Shown: positions 37,315-48,179 of the stretch, in pieces | Numbering within the stretch: the first letter of the stretch is position 1 | How the letters are laid out: every line of letters starts with the position of its first letter | Assembly: GCA_036674765.1 (NCBI GenBank) | Contig: JARVKI010000130.1 | Span: 1-64,000, forward strand | DNA from: Seiridium cupressi | Lineage: Eukaryota; Ascomycota; Sordariomycetes; Amphisphaeriales; Sporocadaceae | Reading direction: 5' to 3' | Length of the DNA stretch: 64,000 nucleotides | Translations under genes and position numbers: made by a program | The notes under the pieces: generated by a model | Databases searched by the model: none | Seen by the model: only the letters and a program-made list of their open reading frames with translations | What the model was told of the DNA's origin: nothing

Positions 37315-38169
37315 TACCTATTGGACATTTCTTTTGTACATTTTCTTCACCCCGACGTTGGCAACCTACCAAACACCGCTGGAGTCACGATTGGACCAAT
37401 GGATGACCTAAAACCGGATGAATAAAGATGTGAGGTCGAGGAGTCCGGCATCAACTCGCTCTTAGTGGCCAAAAGGGCGGGGTTGGTCATATGTTTTCGA
37501 TCTGGCGGGATGGCTTGAATGCAGCCATTCCAGAACAATGAGTTCTCCATTTTTACGCAGGTGCGGTCTAATCCTAACATACTGTGGAGCGCAACGAGAA
37601 ACCCGGCACGCATGATGGGATATAAGGAGATATTGGGCGGGTAGTCGAGGGCCTGTCTGCAGACGTTCTGGTGTTGTAATCTAGTCCCCTAGTGTTTCTC
37701 TTGGCACACTTTTCCACGAATTAATCGAAAACAAAAAGTTTAATCATTTTTACTCAACCCCATAGAAGTCACTGCTTGGTTGAGCCTTTTTCAAGTTCAA
37801 TCAAAAGTGATCGTTACATAGTTCTTGCCGTCGATTTGTAGCAGTAGGCCCCATTATCGCGTGGTCCTACATTTCAAGCTGAAAGAGATTGAGTTCAAGG
37901 AGTGAAGAAAATCTATGTCAATCACTATGCGACTGATCAGGAAAATGAAGCGTTACCAGAGTTGGATCTTTTTTTTTTTTTTCTTTTTTTTTTCCCCCTT
38001 ACCAAGCAGATCGATCTCTGATTGAGAAAGATCAGTATTCATTTCCCGATTACGAATATTTTTCCCAGCTGAGCCGCTAGGTCTCCATTGCAAACCTTTG
38101 TTGGAATTTCTATGGCAGACACTGTTATTACGATAACGTCTGCCATTTAATTCCAGCTGTCCCGACCAA
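37315..38169. other. Convergent intergenic region with poly-T tract
   Basis: About 850 nt between the 3' ends of two convergent genes. It contains a T-rich tract at 37969-37993. A short minus-strand frame at 37347-37613 has no family resemblance I can defend. Confidence 0.5.
37969..37998. repeat. Poly-T / poly-C low-complexity tract
   Basis: Fourteen T, one C, ten T and then five C. Simple homopolymer sequence in a convergent 3' region. Its length may be inaccurate in the assembly. Confidence 0.8.
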
Positions 38170-39092
38170 TCAGCCAAATACCCCATCATTTTCAGGGTCA
38201 AATTTGACGTGAGGTCGCTCGATGGCGGAAGTTGGGATCACGACTAGATCATCAGCGGTGATTCCTTCGAGGATAGGGACGGAAATTTCCAGCTAAAACG
38301 AGGCATCAGTGTCGGCAAGCGATCGATGCTTGTGGCAGTCGTGGCTTACAACGAAATACTTGTGTTTGACGGCCAGGAGTATGGTTGTCACTTTCGTTGT
38401 CACCTGGACCCTGAGAACACTCCATCCAAGTGGTAGTAAATCGTGCACCGGGACCAGAGGAGGGTCGTGGAGGTTGAGTGACGCAGACCCATCTTCTATG
38501 TCGCGAACAGCATCCTGCACGCTTTGGCGAGACAGGTTGCTATGCGCCCGGGATCCTAGAAGCCATGCAGAATTTCCAAGTTTATATAGTGGTATAGTTT
38601 TATTTAGGTGGTTTTTAACGACAAGATCTACCGTTAGACCTATCCGCAGACTGTAGAGGATCGGCTTCTCCAATGTACCTCGAGTATCAGATTTGCTCAA
38701 ATCGGTGAAAAGAAAAGGGTTCATGCCAGGCCAGAAGAGCTGCCTAGGCTTCTCGTTCAGCAGATACTCGGGGGCAATATTTTCTGTTTGGGACTTCCGA
38801 GCTTCAGCTGATAGGTCGAATGTGAAATCTGCTGTCCCTTTGGCATGTTTGCCATTAGCTGACGGTGGTGGTGTAGCAGGGTATGGATGTGATTGCACCT
38901 TTGGTCTGCACTCGCAGACTACTTCATCAGTTTTCTCGAGCGCAGGAAGCTAATCGCAGCACTGTGGGTCTGCGCTGGGAGAGAGCAGAATTACTACATT
39001 CTGATAGAGAAATAAAAATACCCCGTCACCAGAGTATCTTTCTGCTTGCCTGATTGGCCGCAGAATTTCTCTGTCGAATGCTCTACGTTCAT
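38170..39092 (-). CDS. Hypothetical protein, three-exon model
   Basis: The solid core is an open frame of about 200 codons (38898 down to about 38350) with no in-frame ATG near its start, so an upstream exon is needed. ATG 39092 (MNVEHSTEKFCGQSGKQKD) with a GTGACG donor and a GATTAG acceptor supplies one in frame (joining at LPALEKTDEVV). A second intron (GTAAGC donor after HKYFV, TTTTAG acceptor) leads to LEISVPILEGITADDL and a stop at 38170. I do not recognise the family. Visible features are a Pro-rich stretch (PYPATPPPSA), the phrase LFWPGMNPFLFTDLS and a strand-rich second half. No membrane helix or signal peptide. The first intron is the least certain part. Confidence 0.45.
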
Positions 39093-39893
39093 GATAATTC
39101 TACTCAAGACTGGTGTTTATTACTGGAGAGCTACTTGTCCTTTGAAGAATATTTGAGCGTTCGAGAGAAAAGATTGCGCATTGCATGCGTACTAGTAGTT
39201 GCGGCTGTCAACTGAATAAAGCATGGCGAAATGCGCGGAGAAGACGACGTGGACTAGTTTTTCCTCTGTTTATTTTCCCCTCCTCGATTGCTTACTATCA
39301 GGCAGGGTCGCCGTTGTCGCATCAAAATTCTATGTGTTGCACATCCGGTTACTTGTAGCTACCTAACGCGCTTTGTTTTCGACAGCGTCCGAGGCGTTGG
39401 GCATGGTGGCTTTGGGGTACGTGGACGGAGCTTGCTTCGGTGGCCAAAACCTCCCCATCATGTTCGATTCCGCAGAAGACCATCCTGTCACCCATAAAAG
39501 AAAATTTTTCTTTTTTCAGCCTTTTCCTTCCCCCATTTAGGTGCCGTGCAGCTTTCCATGCGCACAACTGGCGCCAATACACCTGCATTTGCCGCTAGCC
39601 AAATCAAGTAAACCCAGATTTTCTCGAGATTGCATCCCGGCCAATGGACACTTCCATGTAGCCCTTTCAGCTCCTAAGGCTCGGGACGATCCGCATTACC
39701 TTTACCACAAATGGATATGGTGGTCGCCGACGTGGGTTGAGCAGGTGGAGTTCCGGTGACATCTGCTTCGCCCCGCAATTGTTTAAACTCTCCATCATCC
39801 GTCTTGAGCGAAATGAGATAGTTTCTTCGTTGTTCGTTTCGTCGAGGCACGAAACACGGCGAAAATTCAGCACGCACCTCTACGGCTTCCATC
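39093..39893. other. Divergent intergenic region
   Basis: About 800 nt between the minus-strand hypothetical gene and the plus-strand SLATT gene. Open frames on both strands overlap and show no domain. Both promoters should be here. Confidence 0.5.
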
Positions 39894-40961
39894 ATGAGCT
39901 CTTTGACGCGACTCGTCCTCAGAAAAGGCCCTGAAGGTGGTCGCAACGATGAGGAGTCTGGGCAAGCACATGCGACCGGCCCTGCTGCGATAGCGCCAAG
40001 CAACACAATCAATCCTGACATCAACCAGGGTTCTCCCGGGTCATTTGGGTTCCAAAGTCATGCAACGCCCCCAATATCCACTGGCGCTTCTCTCACAATG
40101 TCTCGCCTGATGCTAGGAATTACTTCGTTCCCCAGTCTAGGGTTTACCCAGCAGAGCAGGCCCGCCCCGAACATCGGTATCTACGCCAGGGTTGTTTACG
40201 CCGAAAAAAAGTCGAAAGACAGTTTCAAGATATTCTCATTATTGATCAACTGCTGCTATTTCCTGCAGATCGTCGTCGCCGCCGCTGTCACAGCTCTCGG
40301 TGCAGCAAGCGCAAATCATAACGCAATCACAGCTTTTGGCGCGATGAACACCATCGTGGCAGGTCTATTGACCTTCGTCAAAGGCTCGGGCCTGCCGGCA
40401 TGCTACAAATATTACGGAAACGAGTGGAAGAAGCTCCGATAATTTATCGAGGCGAAGGAGCGCGAGTTCGCGTGCGAGGACTGTGAGCTCAATGTGTACG
40501 AGGTGGTGGACGCCGTTCAGCTCATGTACGAGAACGTCGAACAAGAGGTCCAGATCAACACACCAGACAGCTATACCTCTATTACCCACGCAGCGCTCAT
40601 GGCTCAGGAGGCCCATGGCAAGGTCAAGGGTGCGGTTGGCTCGCGACTGGATGGCCTGCCACATAAGTTCCTTGAGCACAAAGGAGTTGCGGACAAGCTA
40701 GCATCCGATGCTGAAAAGCAGTCACATGCCGTTGCGGATGATTTTCGCCAGAGTGAGAATCGAATCGAATCGCGTTTTAAAGACGTCAAAGCCTCAATGG
40801 CGAAGGAAGTGGAGGACTACACCACTGGTATACAGCATGAAGCGCGGAAGATCAGAAAAATCAGTCAAAGTGTACCAACGAGCGCAAGCTTACAAATATC
40901 GGCAGGGACGCAAATACCACGAGATAACGAACACGGGAAGAAGGTGGATACCCACGAGTAG
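39894..40961 (+). pseudogene. SLATT_fungal two-helix membrane effector gene with premature TAA
   Basis: The frame from ATG 39894 shows a Gly/Ser/Pro-rich N-terminus, then NIGIYARVVYAEKKSKDSFK and two hydrophobic helices (SLLINCCYFLQIVVAAAVTA and TAFGAMNTIVAGLLTFVKG), then YYGNEWKKLR. This is the SLATT_fungal arrangement. SLATT domains are predicted, from comparative genomics, to be membrane or pore-forming effectors in conflict systems. TAA at 40440-40442 ends the frame exactly where the family normally continues with a Glu-rich helix. The same frame then resumes (FIEAKEREFACED) and stays open to 40961, coding a charged helical tail. No frame-preserving intron around the TAA is credible. Intact length would be about 354 aa, and the product now stops after about 182. 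A short protein that keeps both helices could still be made. Confidence 0.8.
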
Positions 40962-42881
40962 GAGATAATTATCGTTCACTTTCAACTAGTCATTGTCGAC
41001 ATTCCAATAATTCAAATAGGGTTTGGTGATGCTAAAGCGTGCAGGTGGTGGTATAGAAGGAAAGAAGTTTTATGTGCGCAAATTGTTACAAATACTAGTG
41101 AAATCGGGAATAATTCTTGGTTTGCATAGTAGCTCTACTCCATATCGGCCCGAAGGTTCCCATAATTGAGAAAGCCACAGGATATGGCTGAGCTAAGACC
41201 GCTAAGTAGGCAGCCCGCGAGGTCGGCAAGCAGTGCGTAATATTTTAGTACCCTAAGCCAAGCCACCTCACAGCCTTTGCTTCTCATCCTTCGCGTTACT
41301 CCTCCCATATCCCGTAGCGGACAGACCTAGCTTGGCATCCCATGCCATTTAGTAGAAGTCGAATCTGGACATCAAGCACCGGAATGGCATACTCGATTTG
41401 GGAACCCCAGCACATTAGAGTGCTAAAGCTAGAACAAAGTGACAAGCATGACGATGTTGTAACATGCTCGCTGACCCCGAGGACATAGCGCTGGACTGCC
41501 CAGAGTTCTCTGTCGGCCATAATAGCATGGCATCTGGGTCATACAGGAGCATACACTTGCGAATGCGGACCCAAACGTTGGGTGCGCGTGCAGGCCCACT
41601 TGGCCCGGATGGGCGCAACTCTCCAATGCACTGCTAGACTATTCTAACAGCTTGATCGGTGAGAGTGGACCGACCATTACGGATGGACCTGCAACAGGGG
41701 CAATGGATCCTTTGACGCTGAACCGGCACGTACTTCTCAGGAAAAAGTGGACCGATCCAGGTTACTTTTTCAATACAAGGGGAACAATCGCCGAAACAAT
41801 GAAACGTACCAGGGGGTATTAGGCTACCGATAAATATGACTAAGTGTTTACATTTAGGAACAGGCGCTCATTGGCGGTTTAATGTCATCCTTGTGTAGTC
41901 CGAACCTTATATCGAACTATGGCGGGTTGGTCGGAAGACGTCTCAGTACTTCGTGGGGTGAGGGGTTATGACTGACTGAGTCAGTAGAGTGAGACAGACG
42001 GATGGCAGGTGTTTCCTCAAGCCGGCAGTCAATCAGGAGCTCCAAGATGGTAATGAAGCCTGGAGAATGTGATTGTGTCATTCCCCACACAACGGTATCT
42101 TGTACATACATACATAAACCTAGGAGCTCTACTCTGAGCATTACTCAATCCAAAGTACTTTCAACTTACACATCTCAGTTGTAATAGCCACAGCAATACT
42201 GGGCAGCGGGTCTAGGACATGGGTGGGTCATCCAGCGGGATAGCTAGAGGACGGAGTACTAGAGACTATCTTATTTGTTAGGAAAAATTGCCGACGATCA
42301 AATATCTTCAGTAAGATTTGTGTGCCAAGAACGGTTGTATGATTCACGCAGAAATGGATTCAGGTACTTGAAAGAACGAAAGGGGAAGTAGGAGCGGTAA
42401 GCCCAAGCACAATGCTGAGCGGAAATGACGGAGTCCTTTGCACGGTATGCATGCAAACGACCACAAATCCTCAAGTGGTCGTATAACCTGTATTCGTCTG
42501 CTTATTATGGTGTTCCATTACGAGGTGCTAGCTGAGTGGCTTGTAAGCTGACGTCTCAAAGCCCTAGCGTAGCTCCTTCGCTTATTGGGCAGTTCTCTTA
42601 TTTTGTTCAGGCCCAGGCAATCTGAACACCCGGGGTTCCGTGGCAGACTAGCTCTGTATGGTCATATGTCCAGTAAACCCGCCGGATTGTGGCTTGATCC
42701 TGTCATCATTGGCGTGCAATGACTATTATGCCCAAGAAAAACCATGCCGCTGCTTATGGTGACACATGTGTTAGTCCTACCGATACAGCACTATAAATGC
42801 CAAGCCTATCCCCGGGATCGCCAAGAGTTGGAAACTTTCGCATACCAGCAACTTCAAGCAAGATAAACTTAACCATCAATC
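40962..42881. other. Gene-poor region
   Basis: About 1.9 kb with only short overlapping frames (for example 41296-41626 on minus). No domain, RNA gene or clear repeat. The last 100 nt hold the promoter and leader of the small secreted protein gene. Confidence 0.5.
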
Positions 42882-43408
42882 ATGAGACTTTCCGGATTTT
42901 CCGTGTTGGCTGCGGTCGCCTTTTCTGGAGGGTAAGTGATGCACACACTAGCTTCAAAGCAGGGTCTATCCTCTAACACACAGCCAGCAACGGTGCAAGT
43001 GCAACGACAACCTGCAGCTCCACTAAAACCATCACAAGTACGCCTACTGGTATAATTAATTGCCCAGCATGCTTCGCCCCCACGACCACTTGCACATCTG
43101 GCGAGCCAAGCACTAGGCCCTTCCCTAGCGTTACTAGCGACTGTACAGTCACTGTTGTTGATGAGTGTCCTTGCACTACCTGCCTGCCGACAAGCACCAA
43201 GTCGTGCGCGAGCACCAAGACCATTACATCGTCCGCCAAAGTCCACTGCGATTTTGTCTGCATTCCGCCAACCACAAGCGTCTGCAAACCGGGAGAGCCC
43301 ACCGGGCCACCAGCGACAAACACCATCACTAGCGGCTGCACTGTTTCGTTGATTGAGAAAGGATGTGTTGGTTGTCCTAGCTGCGAGGCTCCCACCCCCA
43401 CTCCCTAG
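42882..43408 (+). CDS. Small secreted cysteine-rich, Thr-rich protein
   Basis: Exon 1 (42882-42931) encodes a signal peptide (MRLSGFSVLAAVAFSGG). A 56-nt intron (42932-42987, acceptor GCCAG) leads to exon 2, for a total of about 156 aa. The mature part has 16 cysteines, an even number consistent with full disulfide pairing. A module recurs: STKTITS, a spacer, a CxxC or CxxxC pair, then PTTxxC and GEP. It occurs twice, with a third partial copy at the C-terminus (TSGC...GCVGCPSC). I know no named family for it. It could be a surface or matrix glycoprotein or an effector-like secreted protein. The acceptor was picked because the nearer AG gives an immediate stop. Long minus-strand frames over the same DNA are shadows. 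Confidence 0.7.
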
Positions 43409-43870
43409 ATTTAGACTCGCAGCCGAAATAAGCCATTTGTTATGCACTTGGCACAAAAGATCAGACTTCATCGGGATGAGGGACGGCAAGGACGAGATTG
43501 ACTGATGGGTAAGCGAGTGATGGACCACGTAGTGAGAGAATAAATGGCTATTTTCAGATTGGTGTCTCTGTTCATTATGAATTATACTGCACCAGCGATC
43601 AACTACAGCCACTGATTGAGTGCAATCGAGGTATGTTCCCCAAATGAAGGGTTCGATCGTTGCCTTCACATTATAGAGCTTGAAAACGACGACTACGGAG
43701 GATGGCGGCAGTCCAGAATTGGTGGAGGAGATTGATTGTTGATTGTCTATCTACGAATGGCGGGTAAATCGTCCCACGTAGTGTGGCTGCGCCCCACACA
43801 CCGCCACAAGCTAAAAGCATCAAGTCTTGCGATCCCCAATTTTTTATCACTTGCACAATTCGCGCTATGT
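43409..43870. other. Intergenic
   Basis: About 460 nt between two plus-strand genes, covered only by antisense frames without features. Promoter of the next gene presumably lies here. Confidence 0.45.
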
Positions 43871-44718
43871 ATGTCCGCACGCGAATTTTATAACGATAAT
43901 ACACGAGACAGTGAGGGTACCATGTCGCGCGTTATAAGGCTGGCCGATCCTGGGATGCGTAAGCTCAGTGATTTCAGCTTCGAGGGGAAGTTACTCAGCG
44001 ATGTCGACCCAGAAAATCCCAATGAGAGCTCTGCATTGGTCCAGACAGCCGCCATCATCGACCAACTACGCGTTTGCGAATACAATGCTACACGTCACTA
44101 TCTGGAGATCTCTGAGGTATTTAATCGTTCAGATCAAGGATCTTTAATGTTAACACGAGTATTTTTACCAGGGAAAAGTCATCCGTCTCTGGCAGCCCAA
44201 AACTTGGTACCAATCTGCTAGAAAGCATACCGCCGAAGTTAATCTTAGAAGCATGGAACAATCTTTTGCCATGGCTCGTTATCTACTCGACCAGAACGCT
44301 AAGGCGGAGGGTTGTGCCCAATGTGAGAACTGGAGATCCCATGGACCTGGTATGGAATGTGTACAGGCTGGCAAGGATGTTCTTCTGGGAGCATGTACCA
44401 ATTGTTATGCCACAAAAAAAGGTTTGAGGTGCTCATTCAGAAAATTTACAGTCGAACGTTCTAAGCACAAAAACTCCGCTGCGATGCTAAGGCATATTTA
44501 CAGATCTGGAAGCAGCGAAAAAAGCCGAGGCAGACGAGGCCGAGGGCCATTTTACCGGTTTTACTCCACAAATGTTAGAAAATGCTACTTCGAAAAAGTT
44601 AAGGGAATGGTTAAGGATGATCCAAGATGAGCTACAAAAGCGACGTGACGCTGAGCTAAAAAGGCAATGGGAAGATGAAGCGGCTGAAAGTGGCAGAAAG
44701 AGACACAAACGCAAGTGA
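43871..44718 (+). CDS. DUF3716-like cysteine-motif protein with coiled-coil tail
   Basis: Exon 1 runs from ATG 43871 (or 43922, MSRVIRLADPG) to about 44117. An intron ending TTACCAG leads to GKVIRLWQPKTWYQ and the Cys-containing core: CAQCENW, then ECVQAGKDVLLGACTNCYA and LRCSFR. This C..C / C / C..C / C layout with a closing CSFR is what I know from the fungal DUF3716 group, a putative zinc-binding domain with no assigned function. A further frame-shifting intron of about 46 nt (GTTCTA donor near 44457, TTTACAG acceptor) is needed to reach a highly charged helix (EAAKKAEADEAEGHF, LREWLRMIQDELQKRRDAEL) that ends in a basic RKRHKRK, a likely nuclear signal. If unspliced, the frame ends early at about 44630. 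Confidence 0.6.
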
Positions 44719-45176
44719 AAATGGGCAAGCTTTTCGACAGAAGCATTCCAGATTTTACTCTTCTAGCCAGGTCATTAAAAGTCAAAAAGAAATTGCATGG
44801 CTACTTCGTGTATACACGATTTAGAGTTAATGGAGCCTAGAAGCAGCATAGTACCACCGGACTGTAGCGAATTTCCTGGGGGGGAATAAATAGCCAAAGT
44901 TCCTGCAGTATTACGGCAAAGCTCGACATAGGACAAGGAGCACTGCATTTTATATGTTGGTTCATAACAAGTATTTACTTATCAGGCAACCGTGTGAGGT
45001 TTTGTCAGTTCCAGACTGGGTTTCAGCCAACTTGAGGGATCAGATTTCTCTTATTTTCGCATCAATTTCTACACTATGTAGTAGACTACGTCCCGCTCCT
45101 GCCATATGAGATAAAGAGGACCGGCCTGTGGGTAGGCATGGAACACCATTATTCCGCCTTTCAATGCTTATTCTTC
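44719..45176. other. Convergent intergenic region
   Basis: About 460 nt between the 3' ends of two convergent genes. No coding, RNA or repeat feature recognised. Confidence 0.5.
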
Positions 45177-47156
45177 TTATGCCTTGTAGAATGCCACGCC
45201 TGTGTAAGCATGTGTGACCCCCTCATAGAACTTTTCTCTTCCCCCTTCCGTGCTGCACTTCCAAAGATGACCACCCAGGTCAGCCACATAGAGACAATTG
45301 TTCGCACGGTCCAGCCGTAGACCAATCCCCTCACCAAGACCCTGTGCAATAATTTCTCGCCCGAGGGCCGTTTCGGCAGGTGATGCTGGCTTATCCGAGA
45401 ACATTCGCTTCCGGTTGAGCGTATTACCCAATGGGAGCTCGCCTCTGTCCGTCCAATAGAGATAATCAGTTGCGTCATCAAACTCCAAGTCAATACACTC
45501 AGGCAGGTCAGATATGATCAGCTCGACGTCATCTCTCTTGGCGGGATCGGCTGGCGTCTTCAACCCTGCAGCAAAGATCCTACCCTCGTTAGCTTTCGAG
45601 TGCCCCTTTTGTGTCCAACAGAACTTGCCGTGTTTGGTGGACAACGCAATTCCGACCGGCCAATAAGTGGGGTTTTCCTTCTTCTCTGGTTCCGCTGTCC
45701 AATCTCCAGACTGGTAGATGACTTCCAGCTTGCTCCCATCCAGGTTACATCGGACGATGCGCAAACCTTCGCGATCACAACAGTAGATCTTCCTACTCTC
45801 TTGATCAATAATTAATTGCTTTGGAGTGTTGACTGCACTCCCTGGTATGACTACATATTGAATGTCGGAGCCATCAATATTCGCTGACTGGATAGAGCCA
45901 TCGTTTTGCTTTGGATGGCCCATGTTGGTCCAGTACATTCGCTTGGGGCTGCCTGAGCCGAACACGTCAACCCCGTCTGGAGCTGGTAGCTTGCCGACAA
46001 GCCGAACTGGTAGTGCTCCCGGATTGTCTACGTTCAGCTGGAGCACTTCACCAGAATGTTGAATGTCTTCTGGTGTTTTACCCTTTAGAGGTTCTGCGAG
46101 ACCGGTATTTAACAACAAAATGTTGGTCTGGGATCCAGAGGCAGGTGCAGGATAAAGGCCTCCGAGGTTGGTTGTCTTGTTGCCGAGCTTGCCTTGGTCG
46201 ATGTAATTCTTCTTGAGCCATTCCAAATGGTAAGAAGGAAGATTGCGTTCTTTGAGGTAGTGCACTTCTATGTGCTCAACGGTATCCAGACCGACAGAAT
46301 CCATCATTCGGCTAGGAAAGTGACGGGCCTACTTTCACACGGAATGGTGGTGACTAAAACTTACCATGGGCCAACCTTTCTCTTCGCGTATTGTTCAATC
46401 CAAATAGCGTCGACAGTCTCTGGTGTGCTCACACCTTCAGCAAGAACAGAGAGCACTTCACGCTTGATAGCGGCCCAGATCCGGTTGAAAATGAACCCCG
46501 TGGAATCTTTCAGAGCCGTGACCGGATGCAGCCCTGCCTCTCTCAAGCGGTCTGACAGGAAAGGGAAGATACTGTCTGTCGTGCAGCCGCAGGTCATGAG
46601 CTCCACAATCAACGCCTATTGTGTCATCAGCACGAAACAATCTCATAGTACAAGGCGAATGATCATTCGACACTGTTGATCCTACCTCTGGTGGCATCAT
46701 AAAGTGCACGTTCAACACTCTTGATTTGGTACTTTCTTCTCGAACTTTGGACAAGAGATCTCCACTCTTATAAGAACTGCTGTTGGTGGCAAGAATGCAG
46801 TCGGCAGGTGCAGAACGTTCTGGATCAGCGAATGTGGATTCTTTGAGGCTCAAAACCTCTGGGACCGCTTCAATTACAAGCCAGCAGTTAGCAACCGCCG
46901 CTGGTAGATCCTCCACAGCTTCGACGTTGCCAGGGCGTTGAAGTGTCAGTCCCAGGTATATATTGATATTGGCGTGAATGTAAGCCAGAGATTCCTCTCG
47001 AGCTTTCGCAGATGGATCGCGGACAATCACATTATGACCAGCAACCACAAAGCAGGCCGCAATACGGCGGCCCAGTACGCCGCCACCCAGAATGCAAACG
47101 GGACGGATTTTCCAGTTCTTCGGGCCACCCCAGGTCTCTCTGGCTGAGCTGCTCAT
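45177..47156 (-). CDS. 3-hydroxyacyl-CoA dehydrogenase fused to a YWTD-type beta-propeller
   Basis: Three exons (47156-46686, 46615-46365, 46311-45177) give about 618 aa. The N-terminal half is a 3-hydroxyacyl-CoA dehydrogenase, NAD-dependent oxidation of beta-hydroxyacyl substrates: dinucleotide fold CILGGGVLGRRIAACF, substrate-loop NSSSYKS, catalytic His in NVHFMMPPE, then the C-terminal helical domain (ALIVELMTCGCTTD, GFIFNRIWAAIKREVL). After MMDSVGLDTVEHIE the protein continues into repeats with RMYWTNMGHP, KIYCCDREG, FCWTQKGHS and YLYWTDRGEL, the signature of LDL-receptor class B (YWTD) six-bladed propellers. Both introns (70 and 53 nt) are phase-consistent, so this is one reading unit in the DNA. 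No signal peptide, unusual for YWTD domains. ATG 47156 gives a typical dehydrogenase N-terminus. Two adjacent genes wrongly merged is the alternative. Confidence 0.85.
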
Positions 47157-48179
47157 ACTTTCGAATGTTCGTAGGTGAAATGAATTCTGGATACAATGTT
47201 TGTGGTTCTTCAACCCTCCAATAACACTGTGCTGTGTCCACACGACTTATAACTACGACGACTTGACTCTAGCAGGGGCAGTCATTGGTCTTCCCATGGC
47301 TTCTGCGTGATGAGTCTTTCGGGAAATTATGGTTTGTTGCCCCCAACAATCAGGCTATTAGTTGCGGATCGGATGGCTCGGATCTCTGAACTAACTACGA
47401 AGAGCAATCCGAGGACATCTAAACATGTGTCACGTTATTATGCGAGCCAGCCGCAGGGCTTCGATAAAAGCCTCGGTAGTTCTATTCAGAGGCTACTCTG
47501 ATTATCTTCTCGACTATAGCTATGGCGTTAATTAGTAAGAGTAGTGTAGATAAATACATGTTCTAGCCTTAATAAGATGGCCCTACTGGGTCTAAAAGAA
47601 GTGGAGCAACTGCACATAGTGAGAACACCGAAGCACATAGTTTAAAGTTACGTAAGGCTAAGCCGACTTACATAAACCGGTACGCAAGATCTATTAATTA
47701 AACTTTATTTAACCCATTTTCTCATGCCGGCAGGCATCGTCGTCAGTCGTCTACCACGTGGGACCTGATGGCGGAATGTACGCATATTGATTGGTTGGAA
47801 AAACGACTCGCGTGGCAGCTCCCCCTCAAGGGTCAGATAGTGAAGGACTCTAGATAGAACACTCCGATTTCTAAAGAAATTCGAGGGCCAACATTAGGTA
47901 TTTCGGAGTATGGCCCAACCATGTAGTGGAGCCTTCACTTCGATCAGGAGTGTGACAAATGTTACTTAGATTACAAGGTCAAAGGCTCATCGCCCTTATT
48001 CTGAATGATGCGCTTAGCAGCAATGCCTCCCGCAAAAGACCAGTCCTATATGCAATTTCCGAGAGCGCGCAGCCAGGAAATTATTAAGCAAATAGCCCTT
48101 CGTGATTCAAGATTTCAAGGGCATTGCGCCTGGCATCATCTTTGTCCGTATTCTTTTGAAGTACGAAGCGTCTCGCGGA
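47157..48179. other. Intergenic, no supported gene
   Basis: About 1 kb between two minus-strand genes. It holds the promoter of the dehydrogenase fusion. The middle (about 47500-47720) is AT-rich. No gene or repeat recognised. Confidence 0.5.

Noticed and set aside
37347..37613. Minus-strand 88-codon frame and plus-strand words recalling an acyl-carrier motif
   Set aside because: No 4'-phosphopantetheine DSL context, no neighbouring synthase domains and no splice support.
42869..43669. Long minus-strand open frames over the small secreted protein gene
   Set aside because: Cys/Thr-rich coding DNA on the plus strand leaves long open antisense frames. The plus strand has a signal peptide, a clean intron and repeat modules, while the antisense frames have none.
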